From: Deltaproteobacteria bacterium
Lineage (GTDB): Bacteria; Desulfobacterota; Deferrimicrobia; Deferrimicrobiales; Deferrimicrobiaceae
Direction: 5' to 3'
DNA length: 64,000 bases
Assembly: GCA_021815305.1 (NCBI GenBank)
Contig: JAKAHC010000007.1
Span: 62,001 to 126,000 of the forward strand
Positions 25,912 to 33,405 of the stretch are shown here, piece after piece. Below the pieces are notes generated by a model, which was given only the letters and a program-made list of their open reading frames with translations, made no database searches and was not told the DNA's origin. The number at the start of each line of letters is the position of its first letter. Positions within the stretch are counted from its first letter, which is position 1. The translations under genes and the position numbers were made by a program.

Positions 25912-27242
25912 GGGACGCGGCGATCTCGGTCCTTGCCCGGGTGGACCGGGACGAGGCTTTCGCCGACATCGTGCTGGACCGCACCTTGCGGGAGAGCCCC
26001 TTCCCGGATCCCAGGGACGCGGGACTTTTGACCGAACTCGTGATGGGGACCCTCCGCCGCCGGGGGACGATCGATTTCGCCCTCCTCCCGTTCCTCTCCC
26101 GGTCTCTCGAAAAGACCGACGTCTACGTGCGCAACGCGCTACGCGTCGGGGCGTACCAGCTGTTTCACACTCGTATCCCCGAACGCGCGGCGGTGAACGA
26201 GACCGTGGCGGCGGTCAAGGCCGCCCGCGGAGGGGGCGCCGCCGGGTTCGTGAACGCGGTGTTGCGCGGCATCGTCCGGGCGGGGTGCGTGCCAGAGCTT
26301 CCCCCGGATGGAGACCCCCGGAGGAAACCGGCGGAGCGGTCCGCTCCCGGCGCTCTCGTCGGCGCGCTGGAACGGACGATGGGGGAGGACGGGGCGGGCG
26401 CGTTTCTTTCCTCCTGTATCGAGAAACCCCCCTTCACGGTGCGCGCGAACCGTTTCCGGGGGAACCCGGGCGCGTTGTTCGAACGCTTCGCCGCGGAGGG
26501 GAGGGAACCATCCGGCTGCCGTTTCGCACCCGACGGGATCGTCCTCGAGAAACCCGTCCCCGTCCATTCCGACGCGGTGTTCCACGGAGGGATGTACCTC
26601 GTGATGGACGAGGGGGCGCAGCTCATCTCCCCGCTCCTGGCGCCCGCTCCCGGGGAACGCATCCTGGACGCCTGCGCCGCGCCGGGAGGAAAGACGAGCC
26701 ATCTTGCATCGCTCTCCGGGGGGAAGGCCGGGATCGTGGCTGCGGACGTCTCATCCGCGCGTTTGCGGATGCTCCGCGAAACGTTGGCGAGGACCGGGAC
26801 CCCGGAGGTCGGAACGGTCCTGCACGATTTCCTGCGGTCCCCCCTGCCGTCCTCTTCCGGAGAGGCCTTCGACAAGGTCCTGGTGGACGCCCCTTGCAGC
26901 GGGATGGGGGTAATCCGCAGAAACCCGGATGCCAAGTGGCGGTTCCGGGAGGAGGTCCTGACCGGGACGGCCCGTACCCAGGCGGCGATCTTGCGCAATG
27001 CGTGGAAAGCCGTGCGTGGGGGCGGCCTGCTCGTGTACTGCACCTGCTCGCCCCTGCGGGAGGAGGACGAGGATGTGGTGCGGCGGTTCCTCGCGGACCA
27101 TCCGGAAGCGGCTGTCGAGACGCCGCCCGGTGGTTGGCCCGGCCCGGCGGATGCCTGGACCGCGGACGGGTTCCTGCGCCTCTGCCCCCACCTGCACGGG
27201 ACCGACGCCTTCTTCGCCGCCCTCTTGCGGAAAGCGACATAA
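25905..27242 (+). CDS. rsmB: 16S rRNA m5C967 methyltransferase RsmB (start uncertain)
   Basis: Methylates C967 of 16S rRNA. An N-terminal NusB-like RNA-binding domain (RDAAISVLARVDRDEAFAD...) precedes a C-terminal SAM domain with DACAAPGGKTSHLA, the catalytic VDAPCSGMGVIRRNPD and YCTCSPLREEDEDVV. Both active-site cysteines are present. The start is odd: the conserved N-terminus begins before any ATG, GTG or TTG. The upstream purine tract AGGGGGGAAC is spaced for an ATC codon at 25905, overlapping the fmt stop. The first standard codon, GTG 25941, would cut into the conserved first helix. I give the ATC as the likely start with low certainty; the 445-residue product fits the family. Confidence 0.88.
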   Translation: MVRDAAISVLARVDRDEAFADIVLDRTLRESPFPDPRDAGLLTELVMGTLRRRGTIDFALLPFLSRSLEKTDVYVRNALRVGAYQLFHTRIPERAAVNETVAAVKAARGGGAAGFVNAVLRGIVRAGCVPELPPDGDPRRKPAERSAPGALVGALERTMGEDGAGAFLSSCIEKPPFTVRANRFRGNPGALFERFAAEGREPSGCRFAPDGIVLEKPVPVHSDAVFHGGMYLVMDEGAQLISPLLAPAPGERILDACAAPGGKTSHLASLSGGKAGIVAADVSSARLRMLRETLARTGTPEVGTVLHDFLRSPLPSSSGEAFDKVLVDAPCSGMGVIRRNPDAKWRFREEVLTGTARTQAAILRNAWKAVRGGGLLVYCTCSPLREEDEDVVRRFLADHPEAAVETPPGGWPGPADAWTADGFLRLCPHLHGTDAFFAALLRKAT

Positions 27243-27362
27243 GGGGACCAACAAAAGGGGACGTAGCTACAAATCTCCCAGAGAGAATGATTTCACGTAA
27301 CCGGAGATTTGTAGCTACGTCCCCTTTTGTTGGTCCCCCTTTTGTTGGTCCGTCCCCTTTTG
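27243..27362. repeat. Palindromic REP/MITE-like element
   Basis: Two perfect 36-base inverted arms (27243-27278 and 27303-27338) surround a 24-base loop. The arms contain GGGGACCAACAAAAGGGGAC and GTAGCTACAAATCTCC. After the right arm the 15-base unit CCTTTTGTTGGTCC is repeated in tandem (27338-27351) and followed by a GTCCCCTTTT end. The element abuts the rsmB stop and ends just before the rpe promoter. It encodes nothing. Such GGGGAC-ended palindromes resemble the short intergenic elements mobilised by Y1/REP-associated transposases; no transposase is in the window. Confidence 0.8.
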
Positions 27363-27370
27363 AAGGCGCG

Positions 27371-27379
27371 TGGTAAAAT
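27371..27379 (+). promoter_or_regulatory. Putative extended -10 promoter of rpe
   Basis: TGGTAAAAT is a TG-n-TAAAAT extended -10 element placed directly after the palindromic repeat and 33 bases before the rpe start. No -35 box is obvious. Confidence 0.4.
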
Positions 27380-27411
27380 CGATGCCGCATGATGTCGGGA
27401 AGGGGGTGTTC

Positions 27412-28089
27412 ATGGAGCATTACATCGCGCCATCGCTTCTGTCTGCGGACTTCGGCCGTCTGGCCGAGGAGGTCGCCGCTTCGGAGAAGGCGGGCGCCGA
27501 CATGCACCACCTCGACGTGATGGACGGCAGGTTCGTCCCCAACATCACGATCGGACCTCCCGTGGTCGCCGCGGTGAAGAGATGCGCCGGCATCCCGCTG
27601 GACGTGCACCTGATGATCGTGGAACCGGAGCGGTACATCGAGGCCTTCGCGGAAGCGGGCGCCGACGTCATCACGGTCCATGCGGAGGCGACGCCCCACC
27701 TCCAGCGCGCCGTGGCGCGGATCCGGGAACTGGGGAAAAAACCGGGTGTCTCGCTCAACCCTTCCACGTCGCTGTCCGCCGTCGAATGGGTACTCCAGGA
27801 CGTGGACATGGTCCTCATCATGAGCGTCAACCCGGGGTTCGGAGGCCAGGCGTTTCTCCCTTCCTCCCTGGCGAAGATCGAACTCCTCCGGTCGCAACTC
27901 AACCGCGCGAAGCTGGACGTGGATATCGAGGTGGATGGAGGAATCAAGGTGGACAACGTCGGGGAGGCGATCTCCGCCGGGGCGAACGTGATCGTCTCCG
28001 GATCCGGGATCTTCGGGACCCCGGACTACGGGAAGACGATCGAACAGATGCGAAGGAACATCCGCAGGGCCGCAAGCACCAAGACCTGA
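27412..28089 (+). CDS. rpe: Ribulose-phosphate 3-epimerase
   Basis: Interconverts ribulose 5-phosphate and xylulose 5-phosphate in the pentose phosphate pathway. It is a 225-residue TIM barrel with APSLLSADFGRL, the metal ligands in HLDVMDGRFVPN and DVHLMI, SVNPGFGGQ and the catalytic Asp in EVDGGIK; the phosphate loop GSGIFG is intact. The start ATG 27412 is preceded by GGGAAGGGGG; an in-frame codon 42 bases earlier would add residues not in the family. Confidence 0.96.
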   Translation: MEHYIAPSLLSADFGRLAEEVAASEKAGADMHHLDVMDGRFVPNITIGPPVVAAVKRCAGIPLDVHLMIVEPERYIEAFAEAGADVITVHAEATPHLQRAVARIRELGKKPGVSLNPSTSLSAVEWVLQDVDMVLIMSVNPGFGGQAFLPSSLAKIELLRSQLNRAKLDVDIEVDGGIKVDNVGEAISAGANVIVSGSGIFGTPDYGKTIEQMRRNIRRAASTKT

Positions 28090-28112
28090 CGTGCGGCGGT
28101 TCGGGGAACGCG

Positions 28113-28268
28113 ATGCGCCGGAAGCTCTCCACGCCCTGCGCGGCCACCGGCTTCTGCGGGGAGTGCAGCTCCCCCCGGCGCATCTGCCGCGTGTATTCGA
28201 TCATCGAACGGAAACCCGTGAACTCGGACATCACCGTGATCCTTTGCGGCGAGCCGATGGGATTTTGA
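28113..28268 (+). pseudogene. C-terminal remnant of a LUD (lactate-utilisation-type) protein
   Basis: A 51-residue frame whose product, with TPCAATGFCGECSSPRRIC followed by IIERKPVNSDITVILCGE, reads like the cysteine-rich tail of LUD/DUF162-family proteins (pattern C-x4-G-x-C-x2-C-x-SP-x-RIC, then a kp-x-sDITVxLxGE end). The roughly 150-170 residues expected upstream are absent; instead rpe ends 23 bases before. It is therefore most likely the stump of a deleted gene. A genuine small Cys-rich protein cannot be excluded, but there is no good ribosome-binding site. Confidence 0.55.
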
Positions 28269-28285
28269 AGATGGGGATTCTGCTA

Positions 28286-28315
28286 TTGACGGGGCGTCGA
28301 CACCGTTGATAGCAT
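28286..28315 (+). promoter_or_regulatory. Putative promoter of tRNA-Pro
   Basis: TTGACG, an 18-base spacer and TAGCAT preceded by an extended TG. The transcript would start near 28322, about 9 bases before the mature tRNA. Confidence 0.5.
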
Positions 28316-28330
28316 AATCACCTTTCGCGT

Positions 28331-28407
28331 CGGGATGTGGCTCAGCCTGGTAGAGCACCTGGTTCGGGACCAGGGGGTCGCTGGTTCAAATCCAGTCATC
28401 CCGACCA
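28331..28407 (+). tRNA. tRNA-Pro (anticodon CGG)
   Basis: 77 bases including an encoded CCA end. The acceptor stem CGGGATG pairs with CATCCCG; the D arm is CTCAGCCTGGTAGAG, and the anticodon stem CCTGG/CCAGG closes the loop TTCGGGA, giving anticodon CGG at 28365-28367 (codon CCG). The T arm is CTGG-TTCAAAT-CCAG. All stems pair, so it should be functional. Confidence 0.97.
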
Positions 28408-28418
28408 TGACAGCCCGG

Positions 28419-28449
28419 GGGGCGCGGGGGAAACCTCGTGCCCCTTTTT
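28419..28449 (+). terminator. Intrinsic terminator after tRNA-Pro
   Basis: GGGGCGCGGGG pairs with CCTCGTGCCCC (two G-U pairs) around a GAAA tetraloop and is followed by five T. A textbook rho-independent terminator 12 bases after the tRNA. Confidence 0.8.
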
Positions 28450-28505
28450 CCCATGCGCGGGGATTTCCCGCGGACGGTTGCGGGAGAGAATGCTTTTTTT
28501 TGCGC

Positions 28506-28538
28506 TTGACACGACGGGGGCCGCGCGCCGAATAATAT
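28506..28538 (+). promoter_or_regulatory. Putative promoter of the stress-protein gene
   Basis: TTGACA is followed by an A/T-rich AATAATAT in otherwise GC-rich DNA. TAATAT (28533) would give a 21-base spacer and GAATAA (28530) an 18-base spacer, so the exact -10 is unclear. It lies about 75 bases before the universal-stress gene. Confidence 0.4.
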
Positions 28539-28612
28539 GGGCGCGGAATGCACCGGTGTGATGGGCCATCATTTTCCCTGGAGACCGCCCGGGAGAAAAA
28601 AGGGGGAAGGGC

Positions 28613-29104
28613 ATGTATACAAACATCCTGCTGCCGACCGACGGGTTGGGGAAGTGCCAGTACGGTACCTGCCACGGAGTCCTGCTCGCCAAAGACCTTG
28701 GCGCCAAAGTGACTGCGGTTTGCGTGACGGAGAAGCTTTCTTCCCAGGAAATCCTGAAGATCTACAATCCCGAGATGCTGTTCGGGACTTCCGCGGGGAA
28801 AACCGCACAGGAGTCCATGAAGCGCGCGGAGGATCTGCACAAGGAACTGGCGGGGAAGGCGCTTGCCGTCGCGGAGAAGATGTGCGTCGACAACGGTGTG
28901 AAGTGCGACAAGGTGTACCTTGCCGGGGAATCCCCCACGGACGGCATTCTGAAGGTGGCGAAGGAAAAGAACTGCGACCTCATCTTCATCTCGACCCACG
29001 GCAATCCGGGATTGATGGGAACGCTGTTCGGGACCATGGCGACGAAGATCCTCTCGCATTCGAAGATCCCCGTCCTCGTGCATCACTGCGGCGGACCGAG
29101 CTGA
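28613..29104 (+). CDS. Universal stress protein (UspA family)
   Basis: 163-residue single Usp domain. The N-terminal strand MYTNILLPTDG holds the usual Asp, and the C-terminal nucleotide-loop region reads STHGNPGLMGTLFGTMATKIL then SKIPVLVHH, close to the ATP-binding G-rich pattern. The protein contains several Cys (a CQYGTCHG pair near the N-terminus) that are not usual for the family. It is monocistronic, with a promoter-like region before it. The precise role is unknown; such proteins respond to starvation, oxidative or energy stress. Confidence 0.85.
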   Translation: MYTNILLPTDGLGKCQYGTCHGVLLAKDLGAKVTAVCVTEKLSSQEILKIYNPEMLFGTSAGKTAQESMKRAEDLHKELAGKALAVAEKMCVDNGVKCDKVYLAGESPTDGILKVAKEKNCDLIFISTHGNPGLMGTLFGTMATKILSHSKIPVLVHHCGGPS

Positions 29105-29286
29105 GGGGTCCGGCGTTCTCCGTGAATCCCTGAGCCCGGCCCTTCCGGTTCCGGGTTCGCGGGAAATCGTGATCGGCGGCGGGGCGGCGCTTCCCGTTCC
29201 GGGTCACGGATCTTCCGGAGCTTCCCCCTGGGCTCCGTGCGGTTTCGTTGCGCCTTTCTCCGGATGCTCCCTCACATGGAGGCCGC

Positions 29287-31077
29287 ATGAACTCCGGTGA
29301 CGCCAGGGACGTGCTCGCCATCCTCGCCGGCCCCGGCCCGGAGGTGTTCACCACCCGCCCCGTCATCATGGGCACCCACGGGATGGTCACTTCCGGGCAT
29401 TACCTCGCCAGCAGGATCGGGCTGCACATCCTCGAGGAAGGGGGGAACGCCGTGGATGCCGGGGTGGCGATGGGTTTCGCCCTGGCCGTGCTGGAACCGT
29501 ACATCTACGGCATCGGCGGCGAAGTGCCCATCCTTGTCTACCTCTCGGACGAGAGACGGGTCGTGAGCCTCTCCGGACAGGGGCCGGCCCCGCAGAGGGC
29601 GACCCTCGAGTGGTTCGGAAAGAACGGGATCGACGCCATTCCCGGGGACGGTTTGCTGGCCGCCGTCGTCCCCGACGCCGTCTCGACCTGGATCTGTGCG
29701 CTGTCCCGCTTCGGGAGCATGACCCTCTCCCAGGTCCTTGCCCCCTCCGTGGAACTCGCGGGGCGGGGGTTCCCCATGTTCGAGAGGCTCCGGTCCGCGC
29801 TCCAGAGGAGTTTCCCGCAGTTCCTGGAGGTGTGGCCCTCCTCGGCGCACGCCTATCTCCCCGGCGGGCGGATTCCGGATGTGGGCGAGATCTACGCGCA
29901 GCGGGACCTTGCGGGGATGTTTTCCCGGCTCATGGACGCGGAATGCCGGGAGAGGCGGTGGGGGCGCCGGGAGGCGCTCCAGGCGGCGCACGACGCCTTC
30001 TATAAGGGGGAAATCGCGGAACGGATCGTGAAATTCTCGCAGGAGAGCCGACTCCCCGACTCGACGGGGAAAAGAAACCACGGGCTGATCTCGATGGAAG
30101 ACCTGCAACGCTACGCGAGCCGGGTCGAGGAACCCGTGACGGCGAACTATCGGGGGTACGATGTCTTCAAGTGCGGCCCCTGGTCCCAGGGGCCGGTCTT
30201 TCTCCAGCAGATCAACCTCCTGGAAGGGTACGACCTGGCGGCGATGGGGCACAACTCCCCGGAGTACATCCACCTTCTGATCGAGGTCGCAAAGCTTGCG
30301 TTCGCGGACCGGGAGACCTATTACGGCGACCCGGAATTTTCCGAGGTTCCCCTGGGCGCCCTGCTTTCCAAGGGGTACGCCGCGATGCGCCGGAAGCTCG
30401 TCGACCCGGACCGCGCCTCCATGGAACTTCGCCCCGGCAACGCGCGGGCGTATCGGCCGGAAGAGAAAAAGGGCGGATCGGAAATCCACAAGGGAGATAC
30501 CACGCATCTGGACGCCGCGGACCGGTGGGGGAACATGCTGTCCGCGACGCCCTCCGGCGGCTGGTTCCGCAGCTCCCCCGTCATCGAAGGGCTGGGCTTT
30601 CCCCTCGGAACCCGCCTGCAGATGTTTTCCCTGGATCCCGGCCATCCCAATTCCCTCCGGCCGGGGAAGCGCCCCCGCACGACTCTCACCCCTTCCCTGG
30701 CGCTGAAGGACGGCAGGCCGTGCATGGCGTTCGGCACCCCGGGCGCGGACCAGCAAGACCAGTGGTCGCTCCAGTTCTTCCTGAACTGCGTGGATTTCGG
30801 AATGAACCTGCAGGCCGCGGTCGACGCCCCGACGTTCCACACGGGCCACTTCCCGTCTTCCTTCCACCCGCACGGCGCGGAGCCCGGGACGCTCCACCTG
30901 GAGGGACGCATCCCCGAAACCACGATCGCCGCCCTCCGGGACAAGGGCCACACGGTACGGGTGGGGGGGGATTGGAGCCATGGCCGGGTTCTCGGCATCC
31001 GGTTCCATGCCGACAGCGGCGCGATCTTCGGCGCGGCGACGGCGCGGATGGAGACCGGCTACGCTATAGGCTGGTAA
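29287..31077 (+). CDS. Gamma-glutamyltransferase-family Ntn hydrolase
   Basis: 596 residues. The precursor should cleave itself before the catalytic Thr in GDTTHLDAADRWGNMLSATP, leaving a large and a small subunit. The substrate-end blocks GKRPRTTLTPSLALKDG and AFGTPGADQQDQWSLQFFLN are present. There is no signal peptide, so it is cytoplasmic, unlike periplasmic GGT. The family also includes HpxW-type oxamate amidohydrolases and cephalosporin acylases, so the substrate is open; its position before a probable oxalate operon makes oxamate one candidate. The start ATG 29287 follows GGAGG; longer frames lack a ribosome-binding site. Confidence 0.82.
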   Translation: MNSGDARDVLAILAGPGPEVFTTRPVIMGTHGMVTSGHYLASRIGLHILEEGGNAVDAGVAMGFALAVLEPYIYGIGGEVPILVYLSDERRVVSLSGQGPAPQRATLEWFGKNGIDAIPGDGLLAAVVPDAVSTWICALSRFGSMTLSQVLAPSVELAGRGFPMFERLRSALQRSFPQFLEVWPSSAHAYLPGGRIPDVGEIYAQRDLAGMFSRLMDAECRERRWGRREALQAAHDAFYKGEIAERIVKFSQESRLPDSTGKRNHGLISMEDLQRYASRVEEPVTANYRGYDVFKCGPWSQGPVFLQQINLLEGYDLAAMGHNSPEYIHLLIEVAKLAFADRETYYGDPEFSEVPLGALLSKGYAAMRRKLVDPDRASMELRPGNARAYRPEEKKGGSEIHKGDTTHLDAADRWGNMLSATPSGGWFRSSPVIEGLGFPLGTRLQMFSLDPGHPNSLRPGKRPRTTLTPSLALKDGRPCMAFGTPGADQQDQWSLQFFLNCVDFGMNLQAAVDAPTFHTGHFPSSFHPHGAEPGTLHLEGRIPETTIAALRDKGHTVRVGGDWSHGRVLGIRFHADSGAIFGAATARMETGYAIGW

Positions 31078-31108
31078 TTCCAGGGGATTTCTCCTACCAT
31101 CTTTCCTC

Positions 31109-31137
31109 TTGACAGTGCCGCCCCCGTCCACTATTAT
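31109..31137 (+). promoter_or_regulatory. Strong sigma70 promoter of the Cdc48/2-oxoacid oxidoreductase operon
   Basis: TTGACA (31109-31114), a 17-base spacer and TATTAT (31132-31137) make a near-perfect housekeeping promoter. The start would be near 31144, inside the first of two operator-like dyads, so it looks built to be strong and repressible. The leader before the AAA gene is about 67 bases. Confidence 0.75.
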
Positions 31138-31148
31138 TGGTCCGACAA
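31138..31148. promoter_or_regulatory. Putative GntR operator 1 (TGGTCCGACAA)
   Basis: Contains the dyad GTC-C-GAC and overlaps the -10 box and predicted transcript start. FadR-type GntR regulators commonly bind TGGTCnGACCA-like sites. An FCD-GntR gene is the second gene of this operon. Binding here would block RNA polymerase. Confidence 0.55.
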
Positions 31149-31168
31149 TCAGCCCGTATACAGTATTC

Positions 31169-31177
31169 GGTCAGACC
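31169..31177. promoter_or_regulatory. Putative GntR operator 2 (GGTC-A-GACC)
   Basis: Perfect 9-base dyad flanked to give CGGTCAGACCA. Its centre is 30 bases, about three helical turns, downstream of the centre of operator 1. The same face of the helix would allow cooperative binding of two dimers. Confidence 0.6.
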
Positions 31178-31210
31178 ACCCATCTGACATCAGATACAGC
31201 GGTGAGCCAA

Positions 31211-33379
31211 ATGAAGACACCGGTCACACGAACAGAAGAGCTCTCGCTTCGGGTCGCCAAAGCCTTCATCGAGGATGAAGGCAAGGGGTTGGCCCGCGTG
31301 GATGCCGATCAGCTGCAGTCCCTGGGGGCGGTGCCCGGAGATTGCCTGCTGATCACCGGCCGCCGGTCCACGGTGGCCCGCGCCGGCCATCTCACCCAGC
31401 ATTACGAGGGCCAGGGGCTGCTGCAGATCGACAGCATCACCCGGGACAACGCCCAGGTCTCCCTGGACGAGATCTGCACCCTCCAGAAGGTCCCATACAA
31501 GCTGGCCGACAACATCATCCTCTCTCCCGTGGACGCGCGGAGCCAGGCCCCCAGGGAACAGGAAATCCCCCACATCCTCCAGCTGCTGTCCGGACTCCAC
31601 GTGGTCATCGGCGACCGCGTCCAGGTCGTCATGTTCGGCACCCGGCCGCAGTTCTTCATGGTCGAGGGGGCAAGCCCGAGGGGAGCCCTGCGGATCACCG
31701 CCCACACGGCCCTCACCTTCCGGAGCGCCGATTTCGCCCACGAGAAGGCCGTCAGGACCTCCTACGAAGACATCGGCGGCCTGGAACAGGAGCTGAGCCA
31801 CGTCCGGGAGATGATCGAGCTTCCCCTGAAATTCCCCGATCTGTTCACCGAGCTCGGGATCGATCCGCCCAAGGGAGTCCTTCTCTCCGGCCCGCCGGGA
31901 ACGGGGAAGACCCTCATCGCGCGCGCCATATCCAACGAGGTCCGGGCCCATTTCATCCACGTCAACGGCCCCGAGCTCATCCACAAGTTCTACGGGGAGA
32001 GCGAAGCCAAGCTGCGGCAGGTCTTCGACGAGGCCCGGAAGAACTCTCCCAGCATCATCTTCTTCGACGAGATGGACGCCCTCGCCCCGAAAAGGGCCAA
32101 TGTCGTCGGAGACGTGGAAAAGCGCGTCGTGGCGCAGCTCCTGGCGCTGATGGACGGTCTCGTCTCCCGGGGGGAGGTCGTGATCATCGGCGCGACGAAC
32201 ATGCCGGAACTGGTCGATCCGGCACTGCGCCGCCCGGGGCGTTTCGACCGCGAAATCACCATCGGCGTGCCGAAGCGGGCGGACCGCCTGCAGATCCTGA
32301 AGATCCATTCCCGCAAGATGCCGCTCGCGGGAGATGTCGACCTGGAGCATCTGGCGGAGATCACCCACGGGTATGTCGGCGCGGACATCTCCGCCCTCTG
32401 CACCGAGGCGGGCATGGCGGCGCTGCGGCGCATCCTGCCAAAGGTCAAGTTCGAGGTGGATGCCAAGCCCGCACTGGAAAACGGGGCGAAGATCCGGGTC
32501 ACCGCCGACGATTTCGTGTCCGCCTTCAAGGGGGTCGAGCCCACCTCGACGCGGGAGTTCATGAGCGAGCGGCCGAACATCTCCTTCAAGGACGTCGGGG
32601 GGCTGCGCAGGATCAAGGAGAACCTCCTCTCCATGATGCGGCTCCCCCTGCAGGGCTTCCCCCTCTTCGCCAATTCCCGCCTGAGCCCCCCCAGAGGCGT
32701 TCTCTTCTCCGGTCCGTCCGGAACGGGGAAAACCCTGATGGCCAAGGCGCTCGCGGGGGAGATGGGGATGACCCTTTTCCTCGTCGACCCTCCCACCCTC
32801 CTCTCGAAGTGGGTCGGAGAGTCGGAAAAGGGCCTGAGGGAAGTCTTCAAACGGGCGAAGCAGGCCTCTCCGTGCATCCTGTTCTTCGACGAGATCGAGG
32901 CCATGGCGCCGGCGCGGACCGCGGAAGATTCCGGCCAGGTCTCCCAGCGGATCGTCAGCCAGCTGTTCCGGGAGCTCGACGGGCTGCAGAGTTCGCTGGG
33001 GATCGCGGTCGTCGCCGCAACCAACCGGATCGACCTGATGGAGCCGGCGTTGCTTCGCGCGGGCCGCTTCGACTCCATCGTCGAATTCCCCCTCCCCGAC
33101 AGGGAGGAGAGGGCCGAGATCCTTCGGATGTACCTGGAATCGCTGCCGTTCCGATCCGGGGTCGACATCGAACGCTTTGCCGCCATGAGCGAAGGATGGA
33201 CCGGGGCCGAGCTCGAGGCCCTATGCAAAAAGGCGGTCGTTCTGGTTCTGGAAGAGCGCGTCGGCAGGGGGGAGAAGCCCGATTTCTCGCTCCTCACGAT
33301 CACGACCGGGCATTTCGAGCAGGCGATCGAGAAGAACGGCGCCTCTTCGGCGATCCGGCCTCGCGAAATGAAACACTGA
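31211..33379 (+). CDS. Cdc48/VAT-like double AAA+ ATPase
   Basis: 722-residue unfoldase of the Cdc48/p97 type. The N-terminal about 170 residues resemble the Cdc48 N-domain (LARVDADQLQSLGAVPGDCLLITG, then IDSITRDNAQVSLDE). D1 follows with Walker A GPPGTGKT (about 227-234), Walker B IIFFDEMDA and RRPGRFDRE. D2 has Walker A GPSGTGKT (about 501-508), Walker B ILFFDEIEA and RAGRFD. Both ATP sites look competent. It is the first gene of the operon with a GntR regulator and a 2-oxoacid oxidoreductase; its client is unknown. The start is ATG 31211, with GGTGAG in front; GTG 31202 is possible, and the codon at 31109 is in the promoter. Confidence 0.9.
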   Translation: MKTPVTRTEELSLRVAKAFIEDEGKGLARVDADQLQSLGAVPGDCLLITGRRSTVARAGHLTQHYEGQGLLQIDSITRDNAQVSLDEICTLQKVPYKLADNIILSPVDARSQAPREQEIPHILQLLSGLHVVIGDRVQVVMFGTRPQFFMVEGASPRGALRITAHTALTFRSADFAHEKAVRTSYEDIGGLEQELSHVREMIELPLKFPDLFTELGIDPPKGVLLSGPPGTGKTLIARAISNEVRAHFIHVNGPELIHKFYGESEAKLRQVFDEARKNSPSIIFFDEMDALAPKRANVVGDVEKRVVAQLLALMDGLVSRGEVVIIGATNMPELVDPALRRPGRFDREITIGVPKRADRLQILKIHSRKMPLAGDVDLEHLAEITHGYVGADISALCTEAGMAALRRILPKVKFEVDAKPALENGAKIRVTADDFVSAFKGVEPTSTREFMSERPNISFKDVGGLRRIKENLLSMMRLPLQGFPLFANSRLSPPRGVLFSGPSGTGKTLMAKALAGEMGMTLFLVDPPTLLSKWVGESEKGLREVFKRAKQASPCILFFDEIEAMAPARTAEDSGQVSQRIVSQLFRELDGLQSSLGIAVVAATNRIDLMEPALLRAGRFDSIVEFPLPDREERAEILRMYLESLPFRSGVDIERFAAMSEGWTGAELEALCKKAVVLVLEERVGRGEKPDFSLLTITTGHFEQAIEKNGASSAIRPREMKH

Positions 33380-33405
33380 CCCGTTTCCCGCCCGGAGGAG
33401 CCAGA

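Noticed and set aside
28335-28561. Short plus-strand open frames over the tRNA
   Set aside because: They translate tRNA-Pro and its terminator; no protein signature.
31109-31210. In-frame 5' extension of the Cdc48-like gene
   Set aside because: Its first codon is part of the -35 box TTGACA and the stretch contains the promoter and operator dyads.
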